DNA from: Bacillota bacterium
Lineage (GTDB): Bacteria > Bacillota_E > Sulfobacillia > Sulfobacillales > JAIMBI01
Direction of reading: 5' to 3'
DNA length: 9,368 bases
Assembly: GCA_021828405.1 (NCBI GenBank)
Contig: JAKARZ010000067.1
Coordinates: 1 to 9,368 of the forward strand
Position numbers and translations under genes: made by a program
Shown here: in pieces, positions 1 to 6,292 of the stretch
Layout of the letters: each line of letters opens with the position of its first letter
Numbering within the stretch: position 1 is the stretch's first letter
The notes under the pieces: model-generated
The model's input: only the letters and a program-made list of their open reading frames with translations
Databases searched by the model: none
Told to the model about the DNA's origin: nothing

Positions 1-77
1 CACCGATAGATCGTCCGCACGGTTACACCGAGGTATTTGGCGGTTTGTCCGGTAGAAAGCACCTTTTCCGTGTTCAT
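1..77 (-). CDS. MerR/excisionase-like HTH protein, probably IS607-family TnpA (N-terminus only)
   Basis: Only the first 25 codons lie in the window; the gene runs off the left edge. The protein begins MNTEKVLSTGQTAKYLGV and continues TVRTIYR, with a partial codon TG- next (Trp or Cys; Trp is usual in the family). The pattern S-T-G-x-x-A-K-x-L-G-V-x-V-x-T-I-x-R-W is the N-terminal DNA-binding helix-turn-helix shared by MerR-like excisionases and by the serine transposases of IS607 elements, where it precedes a resolvase catalytic domain. That catalytic domain would lie outside the window, so IS607 identity is inferred. Alternatives are a phage or plasmid excisionase or another small HTH regulator. 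The ATG at 77 is supported by the promoter directly upstream, which leaves no room for a Shine-Dalgarno sequence. If this is IS607, a tnpB gene would be expected further left. Confidence 0.65.
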   Translation of the reverse strand, partial: MNTEKVLSTGQTAKYLGVTVRTIYR

Positions 78-83
78 GCTTCC

Positions 84-111
84 ATTATAGCCTCTTGTCA
101 GGACTTGTCAA
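84..111 (-). promoter_or_regulatory. Consensus sigma-70/sigma-A promoter for the HTH gene, predicted leaderless
   Basis: On the minus strand a perfect TTGACA (111-106) is followed by 16 bases and then a perfect TATAAT (89-84). The last base of the -10 box is taken as -7, which places +1 at position 77, the A of the ATG start codon. The mRNA should therefore have no 5' leader. Both hexamers are seen directly; the start site is inferred from normal spacing. Confidence 0.8.
94..110. repeat. Direct 7-bp repeat CTTGTCA, 10-bp period
   Basis: CTTGTCA occurs at 94-100 and again at 104-110, so the copies start 10 bp apart, about one helical turn. The second copy overlaps the -35 box and the first lies in the promoter spacer. 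The arrangement suits a protein binding the same DNA face at both copies, such as an autorepressor or a transposase end-binding site. That role is inferred from position only. Confidence 0.5.
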
Positions 112-128
112 GCGGGAAAGGCACCTCA

Positions 129-431
129 TCAATCCTCGCCGGCCGCCGTGATGGCCTGCTGGGCCCGGTCCACTTCGGAGCGGCGCTCTTCCTCCGCAGC
201 GCCAGGTGGTTGTAGCTTGACTTCCCACCTCCATTCCGTCGCGAACTTCCTGGGCAACGGGACCGGGGTAGCGCTCGGCCTGTGCCCAATGACCAAGGAC
301 GTGGCACGCACAGGGTTTTCGCGCAGGACCCGGAGAATCTGCGGCGTCCCCCTGGGCGTGGAGCCATCGTCGAACGTGAGCGCCAGCACCCGCTCGGTAA
401 CCGGCACCCGAATGACCCGCCTCACGGCCAT
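129..431 (-). pseudogene. Polysaccharide deacetylase (NodB domain, CE4 family) remnant with several frameshifts
   Basis: Carbohydrate esterase family 4 enzymes remove acetyl groups from peptidoglycan, chitin or similar glycans outside the cell. Pieces of the NodB domain appear in order in three minus-strand frames. From the ATG at 431, frame 1 reads RVPVTERVLALTFDDG, containing metal-binding motif 1, then TPQILRVLRENPVRAT. At about 300 the homology moves to a second frame, GHWAQAERYPGPVAQEVRDG. At about 217-219 it moves to a third frame, YNHLALRRKSA. Adding one base there restores H-S-Y-N-H, the HSxxH metal-binding motif 2. By about 180-190 it is back in frame 1, EVDRAQQAITAA. Similarity ends near 128, before the usual RPP motif, so the last half or more of the domain is missing. 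Frameshifts plus truncation mean this cannot encode a working enzyme. The original N-terminus upstream of 431 (signal or anchor region) is not recognisable. Confidence 0.75.
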
Positions 432-635
432 CCCAGCGCCGCGCCAAGCCACCGCTTGAGCTCCGTTGCCCTGACGCGTCTCCTCCTGCGCCCGCACGCG
501 GTGGGCTGCTGCGTTGTATAGGGACGCAGACGGCAGCGGGTGGCACACCGAGGGCCACCGCGTAGCCTACGGGCGTGGCGCAGCCAACGCACGGGCGCGC
601 GGGTGGCCGTGAGACGAGGAGGGAGAGCGACAACG
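432..635. other. Intergenic region between the deacetylase remnant and cysH
   Basis: This is the divergent spacer that should hold the cysH promoter. I see no convincing -35/-10 pair, riboswitch or operator. TTGTATAGG near 513-521 resembles part of a -10 region but has no matching -35. Minus-strand reading frames here may include the ruined N-terminus of the deacetylase, but nothing is recognisable. Confidence 0.4.
617..626 (+). promoter_or_regulatory. Ribosome-binding site of cysH
   Basis: AGGAGGG at 617-623, extended by AGA to 626, lies 9-12 bases before the ATG at 636. It is the strongest Shine-Dalgarno match in the area and decides for 636 over the later in-frame ATG at 660, which has only a weaker GGAGAGG (648-654). 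Confidence 0.55.
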
Positions 636-1355
636 ATGGTGCACCATGGAGAGGCCGCCATGCAGGGTTCGGTGGCCCATTGGGCAGACGAATTGGAAAC
701 AGCCGACCCCCAGGCTATCTGTGCCTGGGCCGTGTCAACGTTTGGCAGTCAGGTAGCCCTGGCATCGAGCTTCGGTGTAGAAGACATGTGCGTCCTGGAC
801 ATGCTGGTGCGGGCTACCCCGACCCCTCGGGTGTTTTACCTGGACACGGGCGTGTTGTTTGCTGAAACGTACGCGCTGGTGGATGCCGTTGGGACCCGCT
901 ATGGGCTGATGCCGGAGCGCCGACGCCCCGCCCTCACGCTGGCGCTCCAAGCGGAACACTACGGCGACCGGCTCTGGGAGCGTGATCCCGATGCCTGCTG
1001 CCGCATGCGCAAGGTGGAGCCGCTCGGACAGGTGCTGAAGGGACTGGACGCCTGGATCACGGGGATTCGCCGGGACCAGACGCCGTTTCGGGCCGGCGCT
1101 CGGGTGGTGGAGGTCGACGCCAAGTTTGGCCTCATCAAGGTCAATCCGCTCGTCCGCTGGACCATAGGGCAGGTTTGGCGGTACGTGCGCCGGCACCGGG
1201 TTCCGTACAACCCCCTGCACGACCGGGGCTATCCCTCCATCGGGTGCGCCCCGTGCACCTGGGCCGTCGGACCCGGCGAAGACCCGCGTGCGGGGCGGTG
1301 GGCAAGCCTCGGCAAGACCGAATGCGGCATCCATCTCGGCGCCGCGCCGGTCTGA
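636..1355 (+). CDS. cysH: Adenylyl-sulfate (APS) reductase, thioredoxin-type, with [4Fe-4S] cluster
   Basis: CysH reduces activated sulfate (APS, in some members PAPS) to sulfite in the cytoplasm using thioredoxin, during assimilatory sulfate reduction. The 239-residue protein is of normal length. It shows the adenylyl-binding SSFGVED at 44-50, LDTG at 69-72 and TGIRRDQTPFR at 142-152. The four cluster cysteines of the APS-reducing subclass are present: C121-C122 (DPDACCRMRK) and C204-x-x-C207 (GCAPC). The C-terminal ECGIH motif gives the catalytic cysteine C230. PAPS-specific enzymes lack the cluster cysteines, so APS is the likely substrate. The start at 636 is chosen from the ribosome-binding site; 660 is possible and would remove 8 residues. 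The frame stays open back to 540, but that extension is Arg-rich and lacks homology. No other sulfate-assimilation gene is in the window. Its stop lies 8 bases from the stop of the convergent response-regulator gene. Confidence 0.93.
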   Translation: MVHHGEAAMQGSVAHWADELETADPQAICAWAVSTFGSQVALASSFGVEDMCVLDMLVRATPTPRVFYLDTGVLFAETYALVDAVGTRYGLMPERRRPALTLALQAEHYGDRLWERDPDACCRMRKVEPLGQVLKGLDAWITGIRRDQTPFRAGARVVEVDAKFGLIKVNPLVRWTIGQVWRYVRRHRVPYNPLHDRGYPSIGCAPCTWAVGPGEDPRAGRWASLGKTECGIHLGAAPV

Positions 1356-1363
1356 CCCCGCCG

Positions 1364-1693
1364 CTACCGCGGACCCAGCGATTCCACCCACTCAGCCACC
1401 TCAGCCAGCGAAAACGGCTTTGTCCACAGCCGGTACGGACCGGTCTCGGCTACCGGGTGCCCCGTCATCACGGCCACCCGGGACCGGTCCAGTCCGGCCC
1501 TCACCAGGCGCTCGACGGCCTCGCGCCCATCGTCGTTGCCAATGTGCCAGTCCACGAGCGCCACATCGCAGCGCTTGGCCAGCAGGGCCACGTCCCACCG
1601 GCGCGCGCCCACCACCCGATGACCGCGCGCCTCCAGCATCATCGTCAGTAGACGCACGACACCGGGCTCATCATCCAGCACCAAGACGGTCAC
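1364..1693 (-). CDS. Stand-alone response-regulator receiver (CheY-like) protein with shortened alpha-4 region
   Basis: The protein is a single phospho-acceptor receiver domain without an output domain. From the GTG at 1693 it is 109 residues long. It starts TVLVLDDEPGVVRLL, giving the acidic pair D7-D8. The predicted phosphorylated aspartate is D48 (VALVDWHI), the switch Thr is T77 (AVMTGHP) and the conserved Lys is K92 (LWTKPF). T77 and K92 are only 15 residues apart; in CheY the equivalent distance is 22, so most of helix alpha-4 appears to be missing. The frame stays open upstream to an ATG at 1879, but that part is Arg/Gly/Pro-rich with no domain, so the GTG is preferred even though it lacks a clear ribosome-binding site. 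Another GTG lies three codons earlier. No histidine kinase is adjacent. It may act in a phosphorelay or by protein contact; the partner is unknown. Confidence 0.75.
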   Translation of the reverse strand: MTVLVLDDEPGVVRLLTMMLEARGHRVVGARRWDVALLAKRCDVALVDWHIGNDDGREAVERLVRAGLDRSRVAVMTGHPVAETGPYRLWTKPFSLAEVAEWVESLGPR

Positions 1694-2575
1694 TCCGGCC
1701 ACCCCGATCCGGTGAACGACTGTTCCAGTTCGATCCTTGCACGCACGGCGGTTGAATCTTACTGGGTGGGAGCGGCATTTACGTCCCCGCTGGCAACACA
1801 GCCCTCCTCCAGGGTACACCCAGCCCGCGCTCGTGGCTCCCCTCCGGATGCACGGGGCGATGGCGGCCGATAGTCCCACGCGACCGAGCCCTCACGCGAA
1901 CGAACCCCGTTTGTCCCCGTGACCGACCGAGGGCCCGGGCCACCCGGCGGGTCAGGAGCGTCGCCTCGCGGGCCTGGCGGTCTCAGGATTACGGGCCGAG
2001 GCGGATGGGGCGGGCGTGCCGACGGTGCCAGCACACGTGAGGCAGGCTCCCCGGCCAGAGGCCATACGCCACTGCTCACGCAAGCCGACAGGGTCCCAGG
2101 AACGCGACCACCCGCAGAACCTGGCCGGCGCAGCGTCGGGTGCCCGGCACCGGCTCTCCCGGCCGCGCCCGCCCCGTCCGCCAGCCCGAGACCGGCTGCC
2201 ACGACCACCCAGTGGGAACACGCCACCGCCCACGCTCCAGCCAACGGCGGCGGCAGGTGTCACCGCCCAATGCCGCGCCACCGGGAACGAAATGCCGAGC
2301 ACGTCCTGTAAGCCAGGCGGTCCTACCCGACCCCCTCGATTGGCGGGGGGAGGCGGGGGGATGGAACCGCTAAGAGTCCGACTATTTTGCGATCGGGTCG
2401 GGAAAATTGCAGGACTTGCGTTGCTGATCGTCGAAGACCCAGGTAAGTATTTCAATCGTTGTCGGACCGCGATGGGCGGCAACCGTTACGTTTCGGGATC
2501 CGGTTCGCCCACACGGAACTTGGCCCGGGCGAGAGAGCACAGAGGACATTGTCGATGAAGTGAGGAGGGATCGTA
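1694..2575. other. Gene-poor GC-rich region upstream of the aco operon
   Basis: Open frames exist on both strands here, but all translate to Pro/Arg/Gly/Ala-rich sequence without domain motifs, as expected from GC-rich DNA that rarely forms stop codons. I recognise no gene, tRNA, CRISPR repeat or insertion-sequence end. The right part (about 2380-2575) is less GC-rich and presumably holds the aco promoter. The best sigma-70-like pair (TTGCTG at 2421, TAAGTA at 2444, 17-base spacer) is weak. No properly spaced -24/-12 sigma-54 site is present. The region probably contains long-decayed sequence plus the aco regulatory region. Confidence 0.5.
2562..2568 (+). promoter_or_regulatory. Ribosome-binding site deciding the TTG start of acoA
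   Basis: GAGGAGG sits 7 bases before TTG at 2576, ideal spacing. The first in-frame ATG is eight codons later (2600) and has no such site, so TTG is the likely start. Confidence 0.8.
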
Positions 2576-3583
2576 TTGACTGCGGACGAGGCACAAACCA
2601 TGTATCGCACGATGAGTCTGATTCGCCGTTACGAGGACCAGATGGCGGAAATTTACTTGGAAGGTAAAACGCCACTGTTTTCGATCGCTGCGGGAACCGT
2701 GCCGGGAGAAATGCATTTGGCCGCCGGGCAGGAGCCGGTTGCCGTGGGGGTGTGTCGCCACTTGCGGACCGGAGATGCCGTGACCGCCACCCACCGCCCG
2801 CATCATGTCGCGATAGCCAAGGGTGTTGACTTGAAGCGCATGACCGCGGAAATTTTTGGGCGCGAAGACGGGCTGAGTGGGGGCAAGGGTGGTCACATGC
2901 ATCTGTTCGATCCATCAGTGCACTTCAGTTGCTCAGGAATCGTGGGCGCAGGATTCGCTCCGGCGGTGGGAGCCGCCATGGCATTTCAGCGGGCAGGCGA
3001 TGACCGGATCGCGGTGGCATTTGGAGGAGAAGGTGCCGCCAATCAAGGTACCTTCCACGAAAGCTTGAACCTGGCGGCGCTATGGCATCTTCCCGTGGTC
3101 TTCGTGATCGAGGACAACCATTATGCCATTTCGGTGCCCAAGGCGGGGTCGACGGCCATTGCCAAAAACAGCGACCGCGCCGCGGCATATGGAATCCCCG
3201 GAACGTACGTGCCTGGCAACGACGTGGTTGCGGTAGACCAAGTGGCCGGGGAAGCCATCGCGCGCGTGCGCGAGGGGGGCGGGCCCGCTTTGATCGAGGT
3301 GGAAACCAGTCGCCTGTACGGACATTTTCAAGGCGACGCCGAAGGGTATTTACTGGCTGGGGAAAAAGAGGAATGGCGACAGCAGGACCCGATTCTCCAT
3401 TTTCGGCAGATGCTGTTGGAGCGAGGATGGCTTACGGCGGCGCAAGCGGCGGAGATCGAGGAGACGGTTGCGAGCGAGGTGGCCGAAGCGGTGAATTTTG
3501 CTCGGGAGTCGAAGACCCCCGATCCCATCACGGCGCTAACCGGCGTCTTTTCCTCGCCCACTTCTCCTGAGTCTCCTGAGTGA
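2576..3583 (+). CDS. acoA: Thiamine-diphosphate-dependent dehydrogenase E1 component, alpha subunit (acetoin dehydrogenase type)
   Basis: This is the alpha chain of the E1 heterotetramer that cleaves acetoin (or a 2-oxo acid such as pyruvate) with thiamine diphosphate and passes the two-carbon unit to the lipoyl group of E2. The 335 residues are a normal length. Family hallmarks are GTVPGEMHLAAGQEPVAVG (40-58), THRPHH (72-77), GGKGGHMHLFD (102-112) and FSCSGIVGAGFAPAVGAA (117-134). The cofactor-binding motif starts at GGEGAAN (150-156) and ends at N181 in IEDNHYA. Glu152 stands where many family members have the Mg-binding Asp; Glu is also known at this site in related enzymes. The GEMHLAAGQE and FSCSGI segments look more like acetoin than pyruvate dehydrogenases, but sequence alone does not settle the substrate. 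It is first in an operon with acoB (56-base gap) and acoC. Confidence 0.9.
   Translation: MTADEAQTMYRTMSLIRRYEDQMAEIYLEGKTPLFSIAAGTVPGEMHLAAGQEPVAVGVCRHLRTGDAVTATHRPHHVAIAKGVDLKRMTAEIFGREDGLSGGKGGHMHLFDPSVHFSCSGIVGAGFAPAVGAAMAFQRAGDDRIAVAFGGEGAANQGTFHESLNLAALWHLPVVFVIEDNHYAISVPKAGSTAIAKNSDRAAAYGIPGTYVPGNDVVAVDQVAGEAIARVREGGGPALIEVETSRLYGHFQGDAEGYLLAGEKEEWRQQDPILHFRQMLLERGWLTAAQAAEIEETVASEVAEAVNFARESKTPDPITALTGVFSSPTSPESPE
3563..3580 (+). repeat. Perfect 9-bp tandem duplication at the 3' end of acoA
   Basis: TCTCCTGAG occurs twice in direct succession (3563-3571 and 3572-3580), just before the stop codon. It gives the repeated Ser-Pro-Glu at the protein's C-terminus. It looks like a recent slippage duplication in a tolerant tail. 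Confidence 0.7.
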
Positions 3584-3639
3584 GTAGGTCTTGCCCCAGG
3601 ATGAGCGGAGTGATTTTGCAAAGAGGAGGCTTGCATCTG

Positions 3640-4662
3640 ATGGCAACGACGGTCACGGAACGGAAGCTTACCATGGCTCGAGCGATAAGCGAAGCCATTG
3701 ACCAGGCAATGACGGCGGACCATCGCGTCTTGGTGATGGGAGAAGATGTGGCGACATACGGTGGCATTTTTGGAGCCACGAGCGGATTGTTTGAGAAATG
3801 GGGCGCGACCCGGGTGATTGACACCCCGATTTCGGAGAGTGCCTTTATCGGTGCCGCCATCGGGGCATCGGCGGAAGGTATGCGGCCCATTGTGGAGTTG
3901 ATGTTTGTGGATTTCTTTGGGGTTGCGATGGATCAAATATACAATCATCTAGCTAAAAATCATTACATGTCGGGAGGATCCGTGAAACATCCGGTGGTGT
4001 TGATGACGGCGGTGGGAGGCGGGTACAGTGATGCGGCCCAGCACAGCCAGGTCTTGACCGGACTGTTTGCGCACATCCCCGGTCTGAAAGTCGTGATGCC
4101 CTCAAACGCCTTCGACGCGAAGGGGCTCCTGCTTGAAGCGATTGCTGATGATAATCCGGTGCTGTTCGCTTTTCACAAGGGCTTGATGGGCCTGGGGTGG
4201 ATGCCGTCGGACGACCAGGCCGCCGTGGGAGTCCCCGCCAATCCCTATCGCATTCCGTTCGGTCAGGCCGCCTTAGCCCGCCCGGGACGGGACGCCACGA
4301 TTGTCACGATTGGTGCGATGGTGCACCGGGCTGTGCGGGCCGCGGAGGCGCTTCGGGACCGGATTGACGCGGAAGTGATCGACCTACGCACGCTGGTGCC
4401 TATCGACCGCGCGGCCATCGTGGATTCGGTGCGCCGGACCCACCGCCTGTTGGTGGTAGACGAGGACTATCGATCCTTTGGCATGAGCGGAGAGGTGGCG
4501 GCCATTGCGGCGGAAGAGGCGCTCGATTACCTGGAAGCTCCCATCCGGCGTCTCGCGGTTCCCGATGTCCCCATTCCGTACAGCCGGGTATTGGAGCAAG
4601 CCGTGATTCCCTCAGCCGACGCGATTGAGTCGGTCCTGGCCACCTGGGCAAGCGGTGTTTAG
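3640..4662 (+). CDS. acoB: Thiamine-diphosphate-dependent dehydrogenase E1 component, beta subunit (acetoin dehydrogenase type)
   Basis: The beta chain completes the E1 active site with acoA and shapes the substrate pocket. The 340 residues match the family length. Visible hallmarks are VLVMGEDVATYGGIFGAT (30-47), the TPISESAFIGAAIGAS segment (62-77) with the cofactor-activating Glu at 66, the YMSGG segment (109-113), DAAQHSQ with active-site His125, and HIPGLKVVMPS (135-145). The C-terminal transketolase-like domain follows, with VIDLRTLVPID (236-246) and LVVDEDY (261-267). The ATG at 3640 is chosen because AGAGGAGG (3622-3629) precedes it by 10 bases; the frame is open from 3580 but earlier starts lack this support. 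Local composition is notably AT-rich at 3901-3960 (40 of 60 bases are A or T). Confidence 0.92.
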   Translation: MATTVTERKLTMARAISEAIDQAMTADHRVLVMGEDVATYGGIFGATSGLFEKWGATRVIDTPISESAFIGAAIGASAEGMRPIVELMFVDFFGVAMDQIYNHLAKNHYMSGGSVKHPVVLMTAVGGGYSDAAQHSQVLTGLFAHIPGLKVVMPSNAFDAKGLLLEAIADDNPVLFAFHKGLMGLGWMPSDDQAAVGVPANPYRIPFGQAALARPGRDATIVTIGAMVHRAVRAAEALRDRIDAEVIDLRTLVPIDRAAIVDSVRRTHRLLVVDEDYRSFGMSGEVAAIAAEEALDYLEAPIRRLAVPDVPIPYSRVLEQAVIPSADAIESVLATWASGV

Positions 4663-4668
4663 CCGACG

Positions 4669-5703
4669 ATGGACATTGTGGTGCACTTTTCCGGCCACGG
4701 TGATGCCAACGCGGTCTTGACCCACTGGTTTTACGACGAGGGCGCGGCAGTGGATGTCAACACGGTGGTGGCCGAAGCCATGGTGGACAAGGCGTCCTTC
4801 GAAATTGTTTCGCCGGTAGCAGGCGTTCTTCGGCACAAAGTGAGCGAAGGGGAGGCATTCGGCTCCGACGAGGTACTCGGAAGCGTAACGGATGAGGAGA
4901 CTGACGAACCGGCGCCATCGTTTGTACCCGCGCCCCCGATGGTTCGACGCCGGGCGGCGGAACGCGGATGGGACTTGGCCAAAGTGGCGAGCGCGTTTCC
5001 CGGAGAGCCTCTGACCCTCAGCTTATTGGACCGTTATCAAGCGGGCCAAACGGCACGGGTGGCCGAGGCGTCGGTCGGCATGTCCCTCCAGCCTCTGTCG
5101 CCGTTCCGCCGGGCTTTGATCCGCACCTTGACGGACGAGGCGGCTTTGCCTTACACGTTGCATCGGAAGATTCAGTTGACGCGATGGGTGGAGGGCGCGG
5201 GTGGCCGCTGGCTGGCGTTGATGGCTCGGGCTGTGCAGAGAGCCTTGGAGGAGGCGTCTAGGCTCCATGGGTACATCGACGGCGAAGGGTTTCACCCGGC
5301 TGACTCCTTGCGTTTGGGGATTGCGGTGGCGACCGATCATGGGCTAGACCGCGCCGTGATTGTGCCGGCGCCGGAGCGGGGGGGAGACTGGGAGAGAGCG
5401 CTACAGGCCGTTCGCACGCGCCGAGAGGTGGGGGAAGCGGTCTCCTCTCCAGGGATCAGTCCCACGTTTACGGTGTCTAACTTGGGTCCGTGGGGCATAG
5501 AGTACTTTACGCCGCGCCTGTCGCGTGGAGAGGTGGCAATTTTGGGTGTCGGCGCGTCGGAAGAGGACTCTTTGGGGCAGGTGTTGCCGCTGTCGCTCAC
5601 GGTCGATCATCGCTGGGTGGACGGGGTCGACGCCGCCAAGTTTCTTGTGGGACTAGCCGAGGCAGCCGCTGACACCGCGTCCAACCCCACCGAATGGGCG
5701 TAG
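4669..5703 (+). CDS. acoC: Dihydrolipoamide acyltransferase (E2) of the acetoin/2-oxo acid dehydrogenase complex
   Basis: E2 forms the complex core and transfers the acyl group from its lipoyl arm to CoA. The 344-residue protein has one N-terminal lipoyl domain (about 1-75) with lipoyl-lysine K41 in MVDKA, a short acidic linker (75-90), and a peripheral subunit-binding domain (about 89-124, from PMVRRRAAERGWDLAKVAS). The catalytic domain (about 140-335) carries the active-site motif DHRWVDG, with His314 and Asp318. E2 proteins are often around 400 residues or longer, so this is a compact, one-lipoyl version with little linker. The start is 6 bases after the acoB stop and has no clear Shine-Dalgarno sequence, so translation is probably coupled to acoB. 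No dihydrolipoamide dehydrogenase (E3) follows in the operon. A general 2-oxo acid dehydrogenase E2 is the alternative name; the acetoin assignment comes mainly from acoA. Confidence 0.88.
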   Translation: MDIVVHFSGHGDANAVLTHWFYDEGAAVDVNTVVAEAMVDKASFEIVSPVAGVLRHKVSEGEAFGSDEVLGSVTDEETDEPAPSFVPAPPMVRRRAAERGWDLAKVASAFPGEPLTLSLLDRYQAGQTARVAEASVGMSLQPLSPFRRALIRTLTDEAALPYTLHRKIQLTRWVEGAGGRWLALMARAVQRALEEASRLHGYIDGEGFHPADSLRLGIAVATDHGLDRAVIVPAPERGGDWERALQAVRTRREVGEAVSSPGISPTFTVSNLGPWGIEYFTPRLSRGEVAILGVGASEEDSLGQVLPLSLTVDHRWVDGVDAAKFLVGLAEAAADTASNPTEWA

Positions 5704-5709
5704 AGGAGG
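5702..5709 (+). promoter_or_regulatory. Orphan Shine-Dalgarno sequence after acoC
   Basis: AGAGGAGG, identical to the site before acoB, overlaps the acoC stop codon. No ATG, GTG or TTG at suitable spacing opens a plausible gene downstream. It may be chance, or the remaining ribosome-binding site of a lost fourth operon gene, for which E3 would be the natural candidate. Confidence 0.4.
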
Positions 5710-5889
5710 TTCTGGCGCGAACGCGGGCCGACCCAAGCTGGTGGGGGACCCTCCCGGTGCGGGGCGGATATCTCCCGCCGCGTGACCACCTGGATGCGCC
5801 ACACCTCCACCCTGCGGTTGACATAGGCCCCATAGGTCCCGGTGTCGTTGCCTCCAGCGCCGTCGACTTGTTGCGGTCGTCTCCCCACA

Positions 5890-6292
5890 ACACCTCCGCT
5901 GCACCGCCGTGAGCCAATCGCCGCACGCACGCGAACGCCATTGCTCTCCGCGCTGCCGATCTCCGGCTGTCTAACGGGGACGGGTTGAACCGCTCGCCGT
6001 GCGTGGTAACCAGAAGCCGCTCAGCGGTTGGGTGCGGGGCATGTTTCGTCTGCTCGCACTCAAGATCCACCAGGAGTTGTCGGGTGCGGCGTTCCGCTGC
6101 GTCGTGGCCGCACAGGTCTTCTCCCGTGTGGGACACGACGCATCGCCCATGCGTCCGCACATGCCGGGCGTAGTAGTCCCTGTGGCCCGTGCACCGGGCG
6201 AGATCCGACCCGTCCGGCTGGATGGCCTCGAGACTCCCAGCCTTCGACGTCGGAAAGTCGGATTGCAAGCAGATCCGATCGCCGATCCACAT
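5890..6292 (-). pseudogene. Possible eroded transposase (TnpB-like) fragment, tentative
   Basis: The minus-strand frame starting near 6292 contains segments such as RRTRQLLVDLECEQTKH, SRRSAARRAMAFACVRRL and AHGGAAEVLWGDDRNKS. The order of a basic, Arg-rich helical stretch, then A-x-x-HG-x-x-x-E-V-L-x-x-D-D, loosely resembles the stretch of TnpB/RuvC-like nucleases leading to the second catalytic acid (usually V-V-x-E-D-L). The diagnostic first RuvC motif and the C-terminal zinc finger are not seen, and the frame has no credible start or ribosome-binding site. I infer decayed mobile-element sequence at most; a chance open frame in GC-rich DNA is a real alternative. Confidence 0.2.

Noticed and set aside
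540..635. An upstream extension of the cysH frame starting at 540.
   Set aside because: The extra 32 residues are Arg-rich with no CysH similarity, and the Shine-Dalgarno sequence at 617-626 supports the start at 636.
1759..2244. A 161-residue minus-strand frame and overlapping plus-strand frames upstream of the aco operon.
   Set aside because: Translations are Pro/Gly/Arg/Ala-rich in several frames at once and have no domain or ribosome-binding site, which is typical of GC-rich noncoding DNA.
2396..2425. TTGC-containing sequence resembling a -24/-12 sigma-54 promoter upstream of acoA, which would fit AcoR control of acetoin operons.
   Set aside because: The GG and GC elements are separated by 9, 11 or 12 bases rather than the required 10, so none of the candidates is a valid site.
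2441..2450. AGGTAAGTAT, matching a eukaryotic 5' splice site.
   Set aside because: The surrounding genes are plainly bacterial and uninterrupted; this is a chance match.
5758..5783. GC-rich imperfect inverted repeat after acoC, considered as an operon terminator.
   Set aside because: The stem is interrupted after about 4 bp and no T-run follows.
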